Shown one piece after another: positions 36,421 through 44,225 of a stretch of DNA of 64,000 nt. A model generated the notes under the pieces. The model saw only the letters and a program-made list of their open reading frames with translations. It was not told the DNA's origin and made no database searches. Within the stretch, counting starts at the first letter, position 1. The number at the start of each line of letters is the position of its first letter. The position numbers and the translations under genes were made by a program. The DNA comes from Allobosea sp. LC85 (GTDB lineage Bacteria; Pseudomonadota; Alphaproteobacteria; Rhizobiales; Beijerinckiaceae): contig NZ_JPKG01000019.1 of assembly GCF_000735605.1 (NCBI RefSeq), forward strand, positions 124,001 through 188,000. The letters run 5' to 3'.

Positions 36421-36762
36421 TTTCATGGGAGGCTAGGGAGGCAAGCCACCCGGACAATCGCTTGCCTCCCGAAACCCGAAAACCCGTAACTCTCTGTATC
36501 TACTTATCTATTTCACTCGTTTGGGAGTGTAGGGAGGATAGGGAGGGTAAAAGGCTATGACGCTATGGACGCTGCACCGCTCAGCCATTGCGCAGAGCCC
36601 CCATCACCCCCTGAATACGCGCGTGCGGTCATGCACCTGTACCCTCCCTAGGCTCCCTAACCTCCCGCGCCACCGCCAAGTCTTTGATTTTAGCCGCTAT
36701 TCCCCGCGCCCCTTCATGGGAGGCAAGCCGGGAGGGCAACCGCTACCCTCCCTAGCCTCCCG
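36421..36762. repeat. iteron arrays: candidate phage replication origin
   Basis: About 340 bp without a gene holds TAGGGAGG-type 9-bp repeats in clusters. Plus orientation: 36425-36441 (2 copies), 36521-36546 (3 in phase) and 36716-36735 (2). Minus orientation: 36642-36666 (3 in phase), 36747-36761 (2) and one at 36465-36470. Five copies match TAGGGAGG exactly. The two triple arrays face each other across about 95 bp. Local AT-rich patches (36487-36519, 36677-36701) could unwind. It abuts the SF3 helicase gene. Also present is an 11-bp inverted repeat, GGGAGGCAAGC, at 36436-36446 and 36460-36470. Origin function is inferred. Confidence 0.65.
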
Positions 36763-38556
36763 TCAGTCGTCGTCGCGGGTGCGAGAGGGAGCGCGCGGCT
36801 CGGGTTGCTGCGGCCGGTATTCGGACTTCACCTGGACGCCGACATAGATCGAGGAGGAGGCCTTGCCCTTCTCAAACCCGAAATCATGGGCGGTCTTGAC
36901 CATCCGGCGCGTGAAGGTCTCGCGCTTCACCGGCGTTCGCGCAGCGCGCTGACACCAAACGAGGAACGCGTCGAACAGGGCGCCGGTGAGCTCGCTGTCG
37001 GCCGCATCCTTTGTCACCGTCAGGGCCTCGCGGACGAAGGCGCCCATCAGGTCGCTTTCGTCGCGATACTCCTGCGATGCCGCCGTGATCCCGGCGGGTG
37101 GGTCGAGGGCCCCGCGCATCAGGAAATCGGAAAGGCCCTCGAGCAGCCGGTTGAGGATGCCGGAGCGCTCGGTCCAGAGCTTCTCCGGCAGCTTCTTGTC
37201 GACCTCGTCCTTCGGGATCTGGACGTCGAAGGGGATCAGCACGACGCGGCGCCAGATGCCGTCGTCATTGCCCCTGATCACCGGCTTGCGGTTGGCCGAG
37301 ATCGCCAGCTTGAACTTGGGATAAACCTCATTGAACTCATGATTGAGCCGGCGCACCAGGATCGGCTCGCCCGAGGTCAGGGACTTGATCAGCGATTCAT
37401 CGAAGGCCATGCCTTCTTTCGGCTCGGCAGCGCGCACCAGGCGGGCGCCGGGCGTCCGGACAAGGTCCGGCGTCGCCTCGGCGCCCTTGCGGCGATCCTC
37501 GCCGGTGAGGGTGGCGATCGGCAGCGACGTCGCATAGTCGCCCATCAGCCGCGAGACGATATCGACCAGGGTCGACTTGCCGTTGCGCCCCTCGCCATGC
37601 ATCAGGACGAAGACTTGCTCAGTGGTCAGCGCGGTCAACGCATAGCCGAGATAGCGGAGCATGTAGTTCCGGATCTCGGCCGAGGGCAGGATCTTCGCGA
37701 GGAAAGCATCGAAAATCGGGCACTTCGCGTCCTTGGCGTAGGCCACGGGCGCGAGCTTGCAGATCCAGTCCTCGCGCTGGTGCGGACTGAGCTCGATCGA
37801 GACGGAGCGCCGAAACCGCGGATTATCCGGATCCGATTCCTCGTCCTCCTGCTCATCGATTTCAACGCGCAGGGTCCCGTTCTCGAGGTTGAGCGCGAGC
37901 GCGTCGACATCGAACGCGGCGAGCGGTTTGGAGAGATAGCCGCAGGCCTGCTTCAGCATGCCGTCGATCTTGCCGGTGTTGCAGCTTGAATTGGCGAAGC
38001 GCCGGCGCTGGGCCCGCCTGCCGGCGATCGCCTTGCGCGCTCGCGAAGCCGCGGCGATATCGCGGTTTAGCTTGGCGAGCGCCGCCTTCTGGCTTTCCGT
38101 CAGATCGTCAGTGCCGATCGACTCCTTTTCGATCTCGGCCTCTTCGCCGGCAGCGATCGCCGCAGCCTCGTTCGGCGTCGGACTGATCAGGTGCGCCTCG
38201 AGCGCGATCGCCTCGACCGTTTCATGCGCCAACGGGGTGACATGGACGCCGTCAATATCCTCGATCCAGCGACGGCCGTCATAGACGTGGTAGCCGACAT
38301 TCTGGATGTGGACGAGCTGATGCCCGTAGCGGAAGCGCAGCCGGCGCGAGTTGCCGATATCGTGGCAACCCTGCGCCAGGCACTCGCGGATCAGCGCCCA
38401 GGCTTCAGGCGACAGCTCCGGCCGATCGCCTTCGCCATCATCATGCGCCAAGTCGTCTTCGGGCTCAGCGGCGGGAGGTGCGGAGGAGACCACCGCTGCA
38501 TTGGCGACCGCACCGAGGATCGGATCATCCGGCATGGGTGCATCGGACGGCGTCAT
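36763..38556 (-). CDS. SF3 helicase / phage-plasmid primase C-terminal (P4/D5-like)
   Basis: The 597-residue protein has the D5_N and P4-type helicase region with Walker A GEGRNGKST (321-329). SF3 B and C motifs follow in AFDESLIKSLTSGEP and KFKLAISANRKPVIRGNDDGIWRRVVLIPF. The N-terminal 250 residues contain a helical and acidic linker but no primase motif: the primase is a separate gene. The family forms hexameric replicative helicases that load at phage or plasmid origins. The iteron arrays begin right after the stop. Confidence 0.9.
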   Translation of the reverse strand: MTPSDAPMPDDPILGAVANAAVVSSAPPAAEPEDDLAHDDGEGDRPELSPEAWALIRECLAQGCHDIGNSRRLRFRYGHQLVHIQNVGYHVYDGRRWIEDIDGVHVTPLAHETVEAIALEAHLISPTPNEAAAIAAGEEAEIEKESIGTDDLTESQKAALAKLNRDIAAASRARKAIAGRRAQRRRFANSSCNTGKIDGMLKQACGYLSKPLAAFDVDALALNLENGTLRVEIDEQEDEESDPDNPRFRRSVSIELSPHQREDWICKLAPVAYAKDAKCPIFDAFLAKILPSAEIRNYMLRYLGYALTALTTEQVFVLMHGEGRNGKSTLVDIVSRLMGDYATSLPIATLTGEDRRKGAEATPDLVRTPGARLVRAAEPKEGMAFDESLIKSLTSGEPILVRRLNHEFNEVYPKFKLAISANRKPVIRGNDDGIWRRVVLIPFDVQIPKDEVDKKLPEKLWTERSGILNRLLEGLSDFLMRGALDPPAGITAASQEYRDESDLMGAFVREALTVTKDAADSELTGALFDAFLVWCQRAARTPVKRETFTRRMVKTAHDFGFEKGKASSSIYVGVQVKSEYRPQQPEPRAPSRTRDDD

Positions 38557-38624
38557 GCGCTCACCGCCGTTGAATTCAGACCGGAGACACGTTGATAGTG
38601 TGCCGTCGCGCCGGGGGGCTGATT

Positions 38625-39404
38625 TTGGGCAAATGGAATTCGCCGGTGATCGGCTTCTTCGTGCTGATGACGCTCATTGTCATCATCGGCATCGTCGACG
38701 CTCTGGAGCCTGTATTTTGTGAGCCGGGCAAGCTCGCTCTCGCTGCGAAGCAACAGGACGTCGTCGTATTTCGGTGCTGGGAGTTCTGGTTGAACCGTTA
38801 CCAGAGCCTGCTCGGCAACATCATAACCGCAGGCGTTGCGGGTGTTACTCTCTATTGGATCGCACAACAGCTTGTTGCTGCGAATCGACAAACCGCCATT
38901 GCCGCCGCCCAAGTGTTGCGCGCCAGAATGAGTGAAATCGATATCGAGCGAACAGAGGTAATCACCTTCAGGAACTCTCTCGTCTCCGCTGAAAATGAAG
39001 CTCCAATAGGATATCAAAATATCGTCCGACTCAGGGACGAACTCAGAGAGTTCGAGCGAATTCGAGAACAACTTTTCGAAGGTGCGATGAAGAATGGCGC
39101 ACGACTTGGCGCGACCCCACTCGGAAGTGAGCAACATAAACTCAGAACAAAAATTGACGACCATTGGGGGAGCATCACGACTCAGATAAATGCCATAATC
39201 TCTGAGCTTAACGGCGATCGTGATAGTGACGAATTGAATAGATATCATCTTGCCGTGCGGAATGAGGCTGAGATTATTCGATCTCTGCTCGACGATCTCG
39301 ATTCTGTCCTTGAGGTCGCCTGGGTGATGACCGTTCGACAGTTGCGAACTTTCGAGGATGTTTCTGTGAATGGTAAGGTGCTGCCCGTTCGGCAGTGGGA
39401 GTGA
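38625..39404 (+). CDS. two-span membrane protein, antisense cargo gene, 259 aa
   Basis: A plus-strand gene sits between helicase and primase genes, both minus. I place the start at TTG 38625 after GGGGGG; an in-frame TTG at 38592 is possible. It has two transmembrane helices (about 8-27 and 62-82). A short outside loop with Cys32 and Cys51 separates them, and a long cytoplasmic helical domain (RTEVITFRNSLVSAENEAP ... LRDELREFERIREQLFEG) follows. Base composition is clearly more AT-rich than in its neighbours, suggesting recent acquisition. Such genes often give superinfection exclusion or defence; no family was recognised, so this is only a suggestion. Confidence 0.6.
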   Translation: MGKWNSPVIGFFVLMTLIVIIGIVDALEPVFCEPGKLALAAKQQDVVVFRCWEFWLNRYQSLLGNIITAGVAGVTLYWIAQQLVAANRQTAIAAAQVLRARMSEIDIERTEVITFRNSLVSAENEAPIGYQNIVRLRDELREFERIREQLFEGAMKNGARLGATPLGSEQHKLRTKIDDHWGSITTQINAIISELNGDRDSDELNRYHLAVRNEAEIIRSLLDDLDSVLEVAWVMTVRQLRTFEDVSVNGKVLPVRQWE

Positions 39405-39412
39405 GATCACCA

Positions 39413-40687
39413 TCATCTCGCCCGAACGCGCCGCATCCGCATGTCGTTGAAATCGGACCCGTCATCCGGCCAGACGACGCGCACGGTGCGGCCGGGCATG
39501 GCCCAGCGTGCCGAGGCGCGGGCGACGGCGCATTCCACGGTGAAGCGATCGCTGTCGCCATCGGCGAGGATCAGCACATCGATGACCGTGTCGGGCAGCG
39601 CGATCGAGCGCGCAGGGTCGCCCTGGTCGGGCACCGGCCCGGGCACCCGCGGGGCATAGACCCGGCCGCGCCTATCGGTCTGCTTCCTGGTCGGATGCGG
39701 TACCGAGTTCACCGCCTTGCCGCCGAGGTTCGGGAGGTCGACGCTCGACCAGAATTCGGTCTCGCTCAGTTCCTCGCCCGCCTCGAGCAGCGTCGCCCAG
39801 ACGGAAAGCACCGTCTCGATCCCCTCGCCGATGACGATCCGGCTAACGCGCCCGCTCGGCGCCGGTACCAGGATCAGATGGCCGCCATTCTTCGAACCGC
39901 GCGAACGCTTCACGGCGAGTGCCTCGCCAGCGACCACGAATTTGAGCTTGCCCTTCTCGCCCGCCGGCGCCGTGCCATTCGCAAGGCGCGGATCCAGCCA
40001 GGTCATGTGCAGCCCGCCAAAGCGGCTGTCATTGTCGGCGATCGGCGAGAGCATCGCCGGCCCGGTGTGGACGATCTCACCACCCTTGCCCGGCGGATGG
40101 CGCAAGTGGATCTCGGGGTGGAAGCGCAGCTTCGCCCCGGCCGGGACAGCGGGAATGCCGCGATGTTGCAGATAGCGCTCGACCAGCGAGCCGGAAGCGG
40201 GCTTGCCATTGCGCCAGATCTCGCGGCAGCGCCGGCGCTCGTCCTCGCGAAACTGGTTGTTCAGCCGTTCGCCGTCCGCGCGAGCCTTGTCGGACTCGTC
40301 CTGCAGGCGCTGGCGCTCAGCCTCACGCGCCGCCTTTTCATCTGGCGTTTCGACCTTGGCGGTGCGCCCGGGCTTCGGCTCGCCGGTCAGCCACTCGACA
40401 GCGACCAGGAACGAGCAATTCTGGACATAGCGGACGAGGCTGATCGCGTCGTACCCGCCCCGGCCTTCGCCGCGGCAGAACCACATGGATTCGGACGGTT
40501 TCACAGAGAACCGATCGACGCCGCGGCAGCGCGGGCATGGGCCGCTGATGTCACCGCGCGCTCGGTCAGTGGCCTTATCCGTCCCGCCCTTCGGCGCGAA
40601 GCCGAGCTTCAGCGCCGCATTCAACACGCTGACGCCCTTGGCCTTGTCGAGCCATGCCTCGAAGGCGGGATCGGGCAGCAGGCTCAC
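39413..40687 (-). CDS. DNA primase: CHC2-like zinc finger, DUF7146, Toprim
   Basis: The 424-residue protein has an N-terminal zinc-finger-like segment (CPRC at 51-54, WFCRGEG at 69-75), a helical linker, a DUF7146-type middle (SLVERYLQHRGIP) and a C-terminal Toprim domain (VIGEGIETVLS near 298 and LILADGDSD near 388). The fourth zinc Cys expected in WFCRxC is Glu here. It makes primers for phage replication with the separate SF3 helicase. The gene start overlaps the preceding gene by 4 nt. Confidence 0.87.
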   Translation of the reverse strand: MSLLPDPAFEAWLDKAKGVSVLNAALKLGFAPKGGTDKATDRARGDISGPCPRCRGVDRFSVKPSESMWFCRGEGRGGYDAISLVRYVQNCSFLVAVEWLTGEPKPGRTAKVETPDEKAAREAERQRLQDESDKARADGERLNNQFREDERRRCREIWRNGKPASGSLVERYLQHRGIPAVPAGAKLRFHPEIHLRHPPGKGGEIVHTGPAMLSPIADNDSRFGGLHMTWLDPRLANGTAPAGEKGKLKFVVAGEALAVKRSRGSKNGGHLILVPAPSGRVSRIVIGEGIETVLSVWATLLEAGEELSETEFWSSVDLPNLGGKAVNSVPHPTRKQTDRRGRVYAPRVPGPVPDQGDPARSIALPDTVIDVLILADGDSDRFTVECAVARASARWAMPGRTVRVVWPDDGSDFNDMRMRRVRAR

Positions 40688-41349
40688 GCCGGCACCTCGC
40701 GCGCCGCCTGGTCGACCATGGCCCGGTTCGCGAATCCTTGACGGGCCGCCTCGCGTTTGACCTCTTCCGCCGAAACGTCGCGATACTGGCCCTCCCGAGC
40801 ACCGATCAGGTCGCCGAGCGCAAGGAAGTTCGTGCGCTGCGGATCATGCGAGAGCTCGGCTGCACGGTGCAACAGCGAGACGGCGCCCAGATTCAGGCCG
40901 GTTCCGTCCATCGCGAAGGCGCGGCGGATAATGGCCGCCTCGATCGACCGCTGCCGCGTCTCTGGATCGGATGCCAGACGCGAGGCCAACGGGGCTGCGA
41001 CGCCGGGCAGATGCAGAAGCCCGGCCGAGATCGCGACCAGTGCCTTCTCGCTCAGCTTGGTGATGGCGCGGCGATAATCGGCCAGCGAACAGCCGAGCTC
41101 GTTCATGACCATCAACGGCGGGATGCGAGCGGGCGATTCCTCCGTGACGAGGGCGAGGATCCTGCCCGGCAGCGCCTCGGGATTGATCGGCGGCGCCGGT
41201 GGCAGCTCGCCGCGGCTGCGCAGGCGCCAGAGCAGGCGCGTGACATCCCGACGGCTGCAATCCAGCTGACGTGCGATCACGCCCGGATTGCTGTCCTTCC
41301 GGGCGAGCGCCAGGACGGCTTCGGTCAGTGTTGCGGTCGGCTCGCTCAC
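40684..41349 (-). CDS. HTH-containing phage protein, 221 aa
   Basis: The N-terminal half holds two winged-helix-like segments: VIARQLDCSRRDVTRLLWRLRSRG near 24-47 and VMNELGCSLADYRRAITKLSEKALV near 80-105. The C-terminal half is helical. Overlaps with the flanking genes are 4 nt on each side. Probably DNA-binding in replication control; I recognise no named family. Confidence 0.6.
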   Translation of the reverse strand: MSEPTATLTEAVLALARKDSNPGVIARQLDCSRRDVTRLLWRLRSRGELPPAPPINPEALPGRILALVTEESPARIPPLMVMNELGCSLADYRRAITKLSEKALVAISAGLLHLPGVAAPLASRLASDPETRQRSIEAAIIRRAFAMDGTGLNLGAVSLLHRAAELSHDPQRTNFLALGDLIGAREGQYRDVSAEEVKREAARQGFANRAMVDQAAREVPA

Positions 41350-41609
41350 GCGGCCCCTCCTTGTTCGAGCGCGGCGATGTCGAGGCCGAGCGCGAGGTCG
41401 GGCCGCTCCTTCAGCTTCAACGCGATGCGATAAGCGAGACCGAGTGCGCGGGCCTGCCGGCGGACTTCGCCGACCATCTGGCGGCAGCCCTCGGCCGCAC
41501 CGGGTGTCGCCGCCACGAACTCGATCTGGTTGATCGAGAAGATTTCGGTCTCGGCCGCGCTGAGCAGCCGGGCCGCAAGTTCGTCGAGATTGAGGGGCGC
41601 CTCACTCAT
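41346..41609 (-). CDS. hypothetical phage protein, 87 aa
   Basis: A small helical protein (MSEAPLNLDELAARLLSAAETEIFSINQIEFVAATPGA) in the early operon, with 4-nt overlaps to both neighbours. The N-terminal helix and acidic character suggest a protein-binding role. No motif was recognised; coding potential is supported by the tight overlap and absence of alternatives. Confidence 0.55.
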   Translation of the reverse strand: MSEAPLNLDELAARLLSAAETEIFSINQIEFVAATPGAAEGCRQMVGEVRRQARALGLAYRIALKLKERPDLALGLDIAALEQGGAA

Positions 41610-42139
41610 GCGAACGCCCCGTTCCGCCCGGTCCGCACGAACCGGCTGCGGGCCGCGTCCATCTGTGCCGCATCAAGCTTGCGGCCCAGTCGCGGCTCAT
41701 AAGCCAGCGCTGCGCAGGCCTTGCACCAGCGCTCGCCCTCGCTTCGCACCGGCTCGCCGCAATAGAGCCCGCCTCGCTCGGCGTTCGACCAGAGCGGCAT
41801 GCGGCACTGTTTCGTCATGTCGAGGCCGACCAGGTCGACGGCATTCGGCCCGACCGGCTTCGGCCAGCCCTTGATCGTCGCCTCGACGACCGGTTCTGGC
41901 AGCGGCCTGATCACAGGCGCCCTGCGCGAAACCGGAACCGGTGTCGGCTTCGGAACGGCGCGCTTCGGCGGCGCAGCGATCGCGCCGGTCAGCTGAATGC
42001 CCAGCCGATGCGCCTTGCCGATCACGGCGCTGCGCGAAACGCCGCCGAGCTGCTCGGCGATCAGCTGCGCCGACAGCCCATCGGCCGCGAGCTGCTTCAG
42101 CAAAGATACGCGGGCGTCGACCCAACCGAGATCAGTCAT
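41606..42139 (-). CDS. GcrA family cell-cycle regulator homologue, phage-encoded
   Basis: The 177-residue protein begins MTDLGWVDARVSLLKQLAADGLSAQLIAEQLGGVSRSAVIGKAHRLG, the conserved GcrA helix-turn-helix (9-48). A Pro-rich linker leads to a C-terminal Cys motif, CRMPLW ... YCGEPV ... WCKACAALAYEPR. The chromosomal GcrA of alphaproteobacteria binds sigma70 and, at CcrM-methylated GANTC sites, activates cell-cycle promoters. ATG at 42139 is chosen from this family start; 30 extra codons upstream do not match. It sits in the early leftward operon, so it may steer host or phage promoters. Confidence 0.87.
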   Translation of the reverse strand: MTDLGWVDARVSLLKQLAADGLSAQLIAEQLGGVSRSAVIGKAHRLGIQLTGAIAAPPKRAVPKPTPVPVSRRAPVIRPLPEPVVEATIKGWPKPVGPNAVDLVGLDMTKQCRMPLWSNAERGGLYCGEPVRSEGERWCKACAALAYEPRLGRKLDAAQMDAARSRFVRTGRNGAFA

Positions 42140-42611
42140 CGGCTGGTCCTCCGCGTGCGCAGAGCGCAGCCGACGACAGCCGGCCGGCCTCAACCGCCTT
42201 GGCCAGATCGGAGAGTTCCTTCGCGACAATCGCGGCGTCGGCCGGCGAGAAGCGGCCGTCGCGGCAACCCTCGATATAGGCCGACATCACGTCGCCCATC
42301 TCCGCGGAGATGCGCGAGATCGCGCGATGCGGACAGGACTCGTCGGCCGCCGGCGCCAGCGCAACCTGATGGGCGCTCCAGCCCAACAGCTCGATCTCGA
42401 CCCGCGTCACCACCGGACGCCCGATATCCGCCTCGAGCTTCGCCTTGGCCCGCGCGCTGAGCAGATCGTCGCTCTCGATATTGGCGCAGCGTCCGATCTG
42501 GGCGCTCGACAACTCGGCAATCTCGGCGGCGCGAGCGATGCCGCCGCACATCTCGACCAGGTCGCGGTTCGCCGCCTTGACCCGAAAAAACCAGGCATCA
42601 CGCTTGTTCAT
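42132..42611 (-). CDS. phage regulatory-type protein, 159 aa
   Basis: This protein (MNKRDAWFFRVKAANRDLVEMCGGIARAAEIAELSSAQIGRCANIESDDLLSARAKAKLEADIG) has an N-terminal helix-turn-helix-like part resembling CII/YdaT-type early regulators, with a long helical C-terminus. It is the first gene after the cro-like gene in the leftward early operon and overlaps gcrA by 8 nt. Function is inferred from position. Confidence 0.6.
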   Translation of the reverse strand: MNKRDAWFFRVKAANRDLVEMCGGIARAAEIAELSSAQIGRCANIESDDLLSARAKAKLEADIGRPVVTRVEIELLGWSAHQVALAPAADESCPHRAISRISAEMGDVMSAYIEGCRDGRFSPADAAIVAKELSDLAKAVEAGRLSSAALCARGGPADD

Positions 42612-42681
42612 TCAGCGCCTCATGCTGACCTAAGGAGAAATCCGCCGCGCTTTTCTCGGCATCGCGGCCGGCCGGCTTGAG

Positions 42682-42966
42682 TTACGAAGGTTCGGAAGGC
42701 GCCGCTTCCAGCCCGCACGCGGGAGCTGAGACCGGGCTGGAGGGGACGTCATGGACCGGCAGGAAATCGTCCGCGGACAACGCGATGCCTTGCTCCCGAG
42801 CGTAGGAGAGCAACTGAACGTGATGGCCCTGGGGGACGCGCCCGTCAGTGCCGCCGAGGCTCCGTGGGCGCTTCCAATTGCTCACTCGGGTGCGATGCAG
42901 GCCCACGATCTCAGCGACCTTTTTCGGGCCACCGAGCTTGGCGATGATGCTTGATGCCGGTTCCAT
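42682..42966 (-). CDS. Cro-like repressor, 94 aa
   Basis: A compact HTH protein (MEPASSIIAKLGGPKKVAEIVGLHRTRVSNWKRPRSLGGTDGRVPQGHHVQLL), with recognition helix around 20-32. It is divergent from the CI-like gene, as Cro is. The ATG at 42966 is 7 nt after the predicted TACATT -10, so its message is probably leaderless. It should control the early promoters at 42974 and 44192. Confidence 0.8.
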   Translation of the reverse strand: MEPASSIIAKLGGPKKVAEIVGLHRTRVSNWKRPRSLGGTDGRVPQGHHVQLLSYAREQGIALSADDFLPVHDVPSSPVSAPACGLEAAPSEPS

Positions 42967-42973
42967 GAGCGGG

Positions 42974-43024
42974 AATGTAGCGTCTATCGCTACGTATGCA
43001 AGCGGTTTTGCTTCCAAACTGGAA
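42974..43024 (-). promoter_or_regulatory. leftward early promoter and operators (pL-like)
   Basis: On the minus strand: dyad TTCCAGTTTGGAA (43024-43012), then TTGCAT (43001-42996), a 16-bp spacer and TACATT (42979-42974). Dyad TAGCG-N5-CGCTA (42992-42978) fills the spacer and overlaps the first two -10 bases. Transcription would start at or next to the cro-like ATG. The layout matches the rightward early promoter in the same register. Confidence 0.7.
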
Positions 43025-43060
43025 CACGACGCGCGTAGGGGCTCCCGCTATCGTCGCGCC

Positions 43061-43801
43061 ATGTTGAGCGAATGGCTACGAAACCTCTTGGAAACCAGTG
43101 GGATGAGCCAGGCCGAGCTGGCGCGACAACTCACGGAAGCTCTCGGCCGGTCGATCGATCGCGCCGCCATCAACAAGATGACGACCGGCAACAGAAAGAT
43201 CTCCGGCGACGAGATGCTGGCGATCACGCGCATACTCAAACCGGCGAGCAGCGAGCCTGCATCGCAGGCGTCTATCCGGGAGGGTTTGGCGACGAGTATC
43301 CCGATGCAGGTGCGCCCGGCATCCAGTGAACTCGCACCTTACCGAATTGCGGGCAAAGTTGAGGCCGGAGCATTTCGCCCCCAGGAGGATCTTGGCGACT
43401 GGGACGAAGCGAAGGTCATTTATGACAAGCGGGATCCGAAATACCCGGACGCCCGACACCTTTCGTTTGACGTAGACGGTGACAGCATGAATGCGCTGAA
43501 ACCCCGCCCCATCCTATCGGGCGATCAGGTTTTAGCTGTTTCTTATGAGGATATTTCGGATCGCACGCCGATCCGCGACGGCATGGTTGTTGTCGTCGAG
43601 CGCTCTCGATACTCCGGCATGGAACGCGAGTGGTCGATTAAACAGATCGAACTCTATGCCGATCGCATTGAATTCCACCCGCGCTCAACTAATCCGCGGC
43701 ATGAAGTGATCAAAGTACCTCGGGACAATACGGCGGACGATGGTCAGAAGGTCGAGATCATCGCCCTCGTCCGCCGCGTCAGCAACGAATTGCCGGGCTA
43801 A
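43061..43801 (+). CDS. CI-like phage repressor with S24 autopeptidase domain
   Basis: A 246-residue repressor has an XRE-type HTH (6-52, MSQAELARQLTEALGRSIDRAAINKMTTGNRKISGDEM), a linker and an S24 domain. Cleavage site is Ala102-Gly103 (VEAGAF); catalytic Ser142 is in DGDSMNAL and Lys194 in WSIKQIEL. RecA-stimulated cleavage should induce the prophage. ATG at 43061 is chosen from the HTH start. It is divergent from the cro-like gene and should bind the dyads at 42978-43024 and 44146-44193. Confidence 0.9.
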   Translation: MLSEWLRNLLETSGMSQAELARQLTEALGRSIDRAAINKMTTGNRKISGDEMLAITRILKPASSEPASQASIREGLATSIPMQVRPASSELAPYRIAGKVEAGAFRPQEDLGDWDEAKVIYDKRDPKYPDARHLSFDVDGDSMNALKPRPILSGDQVLAVSYEDISDRTPIRDGMVVVVERSRYSGMEREWSIKQIELYADRIEFHPRSTNPRHEVIKVPRDNTADDGQKVEIIALVRRVSNELPG

Positions 43802-44040
43802 GCGACTTCAAGCAATTCAGGCCGCACCATCGTGATGCCGATGATCGTCCCGATCGCGCTGTCGCATTGAATGCACAGGAACCTTTGACGCTGCAGGAAG
43901 GCGCTGTCCGCCAGCTCCTCCGGAGTGGTTGGAGCATCGTCGACTGCCGGCACGTCCAAGCAAGACTCCAGGTTCCTCATGCAGTTCGGGCACCTGAGGT
44001 GGATCAGGAAACGGGCAGCAAATTCGGCGGGTTCAGGCAT
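43798..44040 (-). CDS. small protein with two CxxC pairs, 80 aa
   Basis: A small protein with CPNC (about 18-21) and CIQC (about 58-61), a zinc-ribbon-like spacing, starting MPEPAEFAARFLIHLRCPNCMRNLE. ATG at 44040 follows GGAGGTGACT, the best ribosome site of the region; an upstream start lacks one. It is convergent with the CI-like gene and overlaps its stop by 4 nt, so it is antisense inside the immunity region. It could be a DNA- or protein-binding modulator; no family was recognised. Confidence 0.6.
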   Translation of the reverse strand: MPEPAEFAARFLIHLRCPNCMRNLESCLDVPAVDDAPTTPEELADSAFLQRQRFLCIQCDSAIGTIIGITMVRPELLEVA

Positions 44041-44145
44041 AGTCACCTCCACTGAGACCGCGACAAGCTGACTCACCTATGAGAACGGAGCAAGAACAAA
44101 ATTAACGATTCGATTCGGTGCGCGGGAACGCCGCAGCACCCTTGT

Positions 44146-44198
44146 TTCCAAATTGGAAGCGTTGTCCGTTTGACAACGTAGCGGAACGCGCTACTCTG
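44146..44198 (+). promoter_or_regulatory. rightward early promoter and operators (pR-like)
   Basis: Dyad TTCCAAATTGGAA (44146-44158), TTGACA (44170-44175), 16-bp spacer, TACTCT (44192-44197). Dyad TAGCG-N5-CGCTA (44179-44193) lies in the spacer and overlaps the first two -10 bases. It drives the operon starting at 44226. A third dyad, TTGTC-N5-GACAA (44163-44177), overlaps the -35. Confidence 0.72.
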
Positions 44199-44225
44199 CC
44201 GCCGTCCTAACCGATGGAGGCATCC

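Noticed and set aside
36436..36470. 11-bp inverted repeat as an intrinsic terminator
   Set aside because: The stem (GGGAGGCAAGC/GCTTGCCTCCC) is good but neither side has a T-run. Kept as part of the iteron region.
36421..36762. Iterons as a CRISPR array
   Set aside because: Units are 9 bp and tandem in several orientations, with no 25-40-bp repeats or equal spacers. No cas genes are present, and I saw no CRISPR elsewhere.
36557..36847. 96-codon plus-strand frame across the iteron region
   Set aside because: It runs through the repeats into the helicase gene antisense; composition follows the repeats.
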